Assembly: GCA_018056765.1 (NCBI GenBank)
Contig: JAGPFA010000002.1
Coordinates: forward strand, 70,590-134,589
Direction of reading: 5' to 3'
DNA: 64,000 nt
Source of the DNA: Syntrophaceae bacterium
GTDB lineage: Bacteria > Desulfobacterota > Syntrophia > Syntrophales > Smithellaceae
The notes beneath the pieces were generated by a model that searched no databases, was not told the DNA's origin, and worked only from the letters and a program-made list of their open reading frames with translations. A program made the position numbers and the translations under genes. This document shows positions 60,502 to 64,000 of this stretch, piece by piece (the first letter of the stretch is position 1; each line of letters starts with the position of its first letter).

Positions 60502-60996
60502 ATGCGGTCCAAAAAGTCTTTGTTTTATCTGTTAATTTTAACCATGTTTATAACCTTTAACCTGATTTCCTGCGGTGGCGGGGGCGGCGGGGGTGGATCA
60601 GTGCGGGCGGTCAGCTTTGATAGTATAGCCTTGGAAGATATCCGGGCAGTGGTACTTAGTGACGAGAAAATAAATGGAAGTAATGACGACACCAACGAGA
60701 TACCCGAAGAAACAATTGTAGTATATCAGACAAATGAAGGAAGATACGGTAAGTTCATTGTTACTACGTACGGATATTCTCTATATATAAATTGGGTGAC
60801 TTATGACTTAAGCAATGACGGTACTGTTTACAGTGAGGGTGTAGACCTGCGAATTGATGGGACCTGCTATGCCGAACTGGATGAAGGATCAGGCTCAGGT
60901 GATCCGGCAGATGTAGATTTTCAGTGGGAACAAGACACACCTATAAAAAGATACATCTCCCCACAAAACGGGGCGACTTTTGCGGTATTTCATTGA
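60502..60996 (+). CDS. Lipoprotein with oligoglycine linker, unknown function
   Basis: 164 residues. Strong RBS AAGGAGGTGATTT before ATG 60502. Lipoprotein signal (KKSLFYLLILTMFITFNLISC) with the lipidated Cys at about 24, followed by eight glycines and serine, a flexible tether common among delta-group surface lipoproteins. The mature domain is acidic and beta-like (ETIVVYQTNEGRYGKFIVTTYGYSLYI), with no repeat or catalytic motif. I do not recognise a family. Base composition of the middle is more A/T-rich than neighbours. Confidence 0.75.
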   Translation: MRSKKSLFYLLILTMFITFNLISCGGGGGGGGSVRAVSFDSIALEDIRAVVLSDEKINGSNDDTNEIPEETIVVYQTNEGRYGKFIVTTYGYSLYINWVTYDLSNDGTVYSEGVDLRIDGTCYAELDEGSGSGDPADVDFQWEQDTPIKRYISPQNGATFAVFH

Positions 60997-61100
60997 TGCT
61001 ATAAAACCTGCCTGGTTTTTAGTTTGCGCACTTCACAGCGCCCGGACATTCAACGGGCGCGTGAAAAAAATTGAATAACATAAATAAACGGGAGGAAATT

Positions 61101-61655
61101 ATGAAAAGAATAATTTTTCTTGGTATAGCGGCATTTATTTTTCTGCCGGTCGGACAAGCTTTCGCCGGCCCGCAACTTAACCCCGGCAAATGGGAAATTA
61201 CCACCACAACCCAAATGGCGGGATTGCCGGCGCAATCCGCGAAGCACACTCAGTGCCTCACCACCGATGATGCCGTGCCCACAAGCCACGATCCCAACCA
61301 GTCCTGCGAAATTTCAGACATAAAAACAAAGGGAAACACAATTACCTGGAAAGTACACTGCACCGGCGGGGGCGATAAAATCAACGGAAATGGGTCGGTT
61401 ACTTACAGTGGCAATACCATGAACGGCACACTGAACATGACGACCGGGGGAATGCAGATAAAAAGTAAAATTTCCGGCCGGCGGATAGGCGCCTGTGATG
61501 GCCAAACATCTACTGCAATTCAGCCAAGGCAGAAAACCGTTGTGGAAGAAGAAATTATCGAGGACGTTATAGATGTAGGTAGAGCGGCACGGGATGAAGC
61601 CAAGCAGGGAGTAATCGATGAAGTCCGCGGCGCAATCAGGGGACTTTTTGAATAA
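61101..61655 (+). CDS. DUF3617 domain periplasmic protein
   Basis: 184 residues from ATG 61101 (GGGAGGAAATT before it) rather than ATG 61071. Cleavable signal peptide, IIFLGIAAFIFLPVGQAFA. The mature protein begins GPQLNPGKWEITTTTQMAG, the DUF3617 opening, with two pairs of cysteines (C62-like QCL, QSCEIS, VHCTGGG, GACDG) and MNGTLNMTTGGMQIKSKISGRRIGAC. A helical acidic tail (VVEEEIIEDVIDVGRAARDEAK) follows. Function unknown; exported. Confidence 0.82.
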   Translation: MKRIIFLGIAAFIFLPVGQAFAGPQLNPGKWEITTTTQMAGLPAQSAKHTQCLTTDDAVPTSHDPNQSCEISDIKTKGNTITWKVHCTGGGDKINGNGSVTYSGNTMNGTLNMTTGGMQIKSKISGRRIGACDGQTSTAIQPRQKTVVEEEIIEDVIDVGRAARDEAKQGVIDEVRGAIRGLFE

Positions 61656-61723
61656 AATGCCCCCTAGCGCTATGCTAATTTTACAAAATCACACTTCACG
61701 AAAAAAGTTTTGGGGGGCGAACA

Positions 61724-62566
61724 ATGAAAATAACTAAAATAGTAATTTTAAGTTTAATGCTTTTTCTGATTTTAATGGGCGTGCCGGCTTGGGCATCTGG
61801 TCCCGCTGATACCAAAGGCAGCAAAGATCATCCCATGTTTTCGCGTATGCCGGGTTTTTACATTGATGATTATAAAACAAAGCAATTCGAACAATATGAA
61901 TATAATGATAAAAAAGGAAACCCGATAAAGGTCGAGGGACATTTCTTTGAGATCAGCTACTGCGTCAAAACAGGAGTCGAGCCTCCTACCGAGCTTCAAA
62001 TCATCCGCAACCATACTAACGCGATTAAAAAAATAGGGGGAACGGTGGTCTTTGAAAGCAATAAAGACGCTCACCTGATGATCAAGAAAAGCGGAATGGA
62101 AACCTGGGTAAAAGTGCTTCCCTGGAATCAGGGTGACTGTTACACGTTGTATATAACCGAAAAACAGGCAATGGCCCAGGACGTTATCGCTGATGCAAAG
62201 CAAATGACGCAAGATATCAAAACAACCGGCCATGTGGCGGTTTACGGCATCTATTTCGATTTTAACAAGGCGGATCTCAAGCCCGAATCGGAACCCACCC
62301 TCAAGGAGATCGCCAAATTGCTTACAGAAAATCCCGGTCTGAAAGTCTTTGTTGTCGGCCATACGGATAACGTCGGCAAAGTCGATTTCAACATGAAACT
62401 TTCTTCGGCCCGGGCCGAGGCCGTCAAAAAATCGCTGATTTCAAAATATAAAATAAACCCTCAGCGCATGGAAGCCCACGGAGTGGGACAGTTGGCGCCG
62501 GTGACATCCAACCGCACGGAAGAAGGCCGCGCCAAAAACCGCCGGGTGGAACTGGTGGAACAGTAA
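61724..62566 (+). CDS. OmpA-family protein with C-terminal peptidoglycan-binding domain
   Basis: 280 residues. Signal peptide through VPAWAS. N-terminal domain (about 30-150) of unknown fold, MFSRMPGFYIDDYKTKQFEQYEYNDKKGNP, then an OmpA/MotB domain near 165-280: GIYFDFNKADLKPESEPTLKEIAKLL, VVGHTDNVGKVDFNMKLSSARAEAVKKSL and NRTEEGRAKNRRVELV hold the conserved TDNxG and NRRVE motifs that grip peptidoglycan diaminopimelate. Peptidoglycan-anchored outer-membrane or periplasmic protein. A GGGGGG RBS precedes it, and a strong terminator lies 100 bases after the stop. Confidence 0.92.
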   Translation: MKITKIVILSLMLFLILMGVPAWASGPADTKGSKDHPMFSRMPGFYIDDYKTKQFEQYEYNDKKGNPIKVEGHFFEISYCVKTGVEPPTELQIIRNHTNAIKKIGGTVVFESNKDAHLMIKKSGMETWVKVLPWNQGDCYTLYITEKQAMAQDVIADAKQMTQDIKTTGHVAVYGIYFDFNKADLKPESEPTLKEIAKLLTENPGLKVFVVGHTDNVGKVDFNMKLSSARAEAVKKSLISKYKINPQRMEAHGVGQLAPVTSNRTEEGRAKNRRVELVEQ

Positions 62567-62666
62567 TACGTTGATGAACAACGATATGGCGCAGGAATTT
62601 TAAACCAAGAAGGGGAATAAAGCTTACGCGGATATGCCATTTTCTGACGCATGGTTATATTACTCT

Positions 62667-62697
62667 ACGCCCGGGATTAAATCCCGGGCGCTTTTTT
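62667..62697 (+). terminator. Intrinsic terminator after the envelope gene block
   Basis: CGCCCGGGA, loop TTAAA, TCCCGGGCG then C and seven T: a 9-bp perfect stem. It ends the transcript of the OmpA-family gene. Confidence 0.92.
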
Positions 62698-62799
62698 TAT
62701 CGTGACAAAAGCAGCTATTTTTCTTTTATGTCGCGGCTCGCTTACGAGTGAAGCTTATCTGATGCAGCACAGAATATTGGAAAATCCTCTGACCTCCTT

Positions 62800-62954
62800 A
62801 TGAATCCCAAATCCGTCGCGGTGGCCGGCGCGAGCAACACACCGACCAAAACGGGTTCGATACAATCACTTTCTCTTTTGAAAGACGACTTTCAGGGAAA
62901 AGTTTACATTATCCATCCTAAAGAAAAATCAATCTTCGGCATCCCCGCATACCC
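62800..62954 (+). pseudogene. N-terminal fragment of an acyl-CoA synthetase (CoA-binding domain), truncated by IS3 DNA
   Basis: About 52 codons from ATG 62800 (MNPKSVAVAGASNTPTKTGS) match the CoA-binding start of ADP-forming acyl-CoA synthetases: the PKSVAVxGAS motif, LLKDDFQGKVYIIHPKE and IFGIPAYPLI. Normal genes have 450-700 more residues; here homology stops at about 62955 where the IS3 remnant begins. In-frame text upstream (KSSDLL) also fits the family, so the left end may be lost as well. A dead gene piece; its missing part may lie elsewhere. Confidence 0.8.
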
Positions 62955-63275
62955 ATTGATAAGAACTTCCTTTTTGTGGGGAAAAGTATATTAAGCGTCC
63001 TCTTGAGAGTCAAGAAAACTATGGCACAAGACATGGGATGCTGCATAGATAATCACGCTGAAGGCATTTGGCAACATTCGTCTATTGAGAAATTTGCACA
63101 CCTTTTGATCGGTTCTGATACCAGAAGTGATGTAATCCATTACATCGAGATGTTTTATAACAGCCATCGCTTGCATAAATATTTGGGATACAAAAATTCG
63201 AATTAGTTTGAAAAGAATTTTATGTTGGTAAATACGGCTTAATTGAGTGTCCGTTTTTTTACTTGACCAGATCAA
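62955..63275 (+). mobile_element. IS3-family element remnant, right copy (OrfB C-terminus)
   Basis: The frame 63037-63206 encodes MGCCIDNHAEGIWQHSSIEKF and ends EMFYNSHRLHKYLGYKNSN: the C-terminus of an IS3 OrfB (family consensus ...GCCxDNAxxE...YIExFYNxxRxHxxLGY), with the DDE glutamate in HAEGIW. The N-terminal two thirds are missing. Bases 63245-63275 (gagtgtccgtttttttacttgaccagatc) look like the terminal end of such an element. It abuts the truncated acyl-CoA synthetase. Confidence 0.8.
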
Positions 63276-63301
63276 AGAAGCTCAAAGATCTCTCCTTCTC
63301 A

Positions 63302-64000
63302 TTATAAATAGTAGACTGTTAGCGAATCCCGTCCTTTTTCCTTTGTCTCGTAAAGGGCTTTGTCCGCTCCGTGAACCAATTCTTTGAAGCTCGTTTTGTT
63401 CGCCTCGGCAATAGCCACGCCAACGCTTATGGTGGAACTAAACGTTGGCAACCCTTCCGGCGACAGGGACGTTTCCCGCCACTCGTGGACCAGATCTGCA
63501 ATCCTGGAAAGAAGATTGTCAATGTTTTCATCTGCGACGCAGGCAACAGCAAATTCATCTCCACCAAACCGCGAAATAATATCGGAGGAGCGGAAAGTTT
63601 TCTTCAGCAGCAGCGCCATGGACTTAAGGGTATGGTCGCCCGCAAGATGACCGTAGTTGTCGTTGATTGTTTTAAATTCATCCAGGTCGATCAGTACAAA
63701 CACAATGGTAGAATTGCAATCATCGCAATTTATGATTTCATCCATACTGTGCTCAAGGGACTTTCTGTTAAACAATCCTGTAAGCGGGTCGGTGGCTGCA
63801 AGTTGAGAAACTTCTCCCAGTTTTTTGTAAAGCAGCGTTGTGGCCAGAAAGGAGGCGATGGCCTGTACCGTCTCCACGTCGTTCTTATTTAAACGGTTTA
63901 AGAATGGAGGGGATTCCACCTCTCTGCCCGTGATAAGTATGCCATATAAATCCTTTTCCAACATAATGGGGACAGATATTAGATAAGGCAATTTTAAAAT
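63302..64000 (-). CDS. GAF-GGDEF diguanylate cyclase, N-terminus beyond the window
   Basis: C-terminal 233 residues, open to the right window edge. The visible start (ILKLPYLISVPIMLEKDLYGILITG) is the last part of a GAF-type domain; a helical linker leads to the GGDEF domain: ATDPLTGLFNRKSLE near 66 residues from the start, LIDLDEFKTINDNYGHLAGD, RFGGDEFAVAC and a closing KALYETKEKGRDSL. RFGGDEF is intact, so c-di-GMP synthesis is expected; an RxxD inhibitory site is not clearly seen. A PilZ receptor protein exists at 3.7 kb. Not linked to the IS remnant functionally. Confidence 0.92.
   Translation of the reverse strand: MLKLPYLISVPIMLEKDLYGILITGREVESPPFLNRLNKNDVETVQAIASFLATTLLYKKLGEVSQLAATDPLTGLFNRKSLEHSMDEIINCDDCNSTIVFVLIDLDEFKTINDNYGHLAGDHTLKSMALLLKKTFRSSDIISRFGGDEFAVACVADENIDNLLSRIADLVHEWRETSLSPEGLPTFSSTISVGVAIAEANKTSFKELVHGADKALYETKEKGRDSLTVYYL

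Noticed and set aside
1..64000. tRNA, rRNA, prophage, CRISPR or toxin-antitoxin loci
   Set aside because: No cloverleaf T-loop with matching acceptor stem, no rRNA segment, no spacer-repeat array, and no paired toxin-antitoxin frames were recognised.

Overview
The window reads as a Gram-negative, LPS-making, probably anaerobic bacterium, most likely a deltaproteobacterium of the Desulfobacterota (Syntrophales-like). Supporting content: lpxC, a stand-alone heptose-1-phosphate adenylyltransferase, DksA, an NtrY/NtrX pair, a FeoA-FeoB fusion, a 2-hydroxyacyl-CoA dehydratase/benzoyl-CoA reductase-type Fe-S system with its activase, and a selenocysteine-encoding gene. The lineage is an inference from gene content; no rRNA or tRNA gene was seen.

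Layout. 1-3.5 kb (minus strand): thiN (cut by the window edge) behind a TPP riboswitch with its own intrinsic terminator, then a queuosine precursor operon (55-aa ORF, tatD, queC, queE, queD). 3.7-10.5 kb: PilZ protein, membrane-anchored hypothetical, an OppB/OppC permease pair with a TIM-barrel isomerase, a PLP decarboxylase. 10.5-12.7 kb (minus): SGNH hydrolase, CYTH protein, DUF3783 protein and an ArsC/Spx-type thioredoxin-fold protein whose reading frame needs an in-frame UGA read as selenocysteine, with a good SECIS-like hairpin. 13.4-18.1 kb (plus): rsfS, comF, rfaE2, dksA, priA. 18.5-30.8 kb: two RsbRD_N-like paralogues, fmt, rsmB, MBL hydrolase, a TPR-like protein with dnaJ, a DUF3568 lipoprotein, a flippase-like membrane protein, and DUF4390-ntrY-ntrX. 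31.5-36.9 kb: lpxC, queH, ruvCAB, yebC, yjbQ. 37-42.6 kb: mgtE, the dehydratase pair plus activase, a DUF218 protein. 43.3-53.6 kb: thioesterase, feoAB fusion, DUF2156, YgjP-type peptidase, cupin, YgiQ radical SAM, MBL hydrolase, copZ-copA.

The right end looks accessory. A minus-strand set at 53.6-58.4 kb (two methyltransferases, a DUF819 permease, a sphingosine-phosphate-lyase-type PLP enzyme) may form an undescribed amine or lipid-amine pathway. It is followed by decayed DNA and by a block of four envelope genes (Yip1, lipoprotein, DUF3617, OmpA) lying between two decayed IS3 transposase fragments in the same orientation; the right-hand fragment truncates an acyl-CoA synthetase gene. A GGDEF protein runs off the right edge.

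Long spacers are not empty. Several share a modular repeat made of degenerate 7-bp and 8-bp tandem arrays, an 18-bp palindrome, and gacaagctcaggg-type inverted repeats, found at about 4.6, 13.35, 24.6, 32.7 and 42.8 kb. The two findings most worth following are the selenocysteine-containing ArsC-like gene and this mosaic repeat family.
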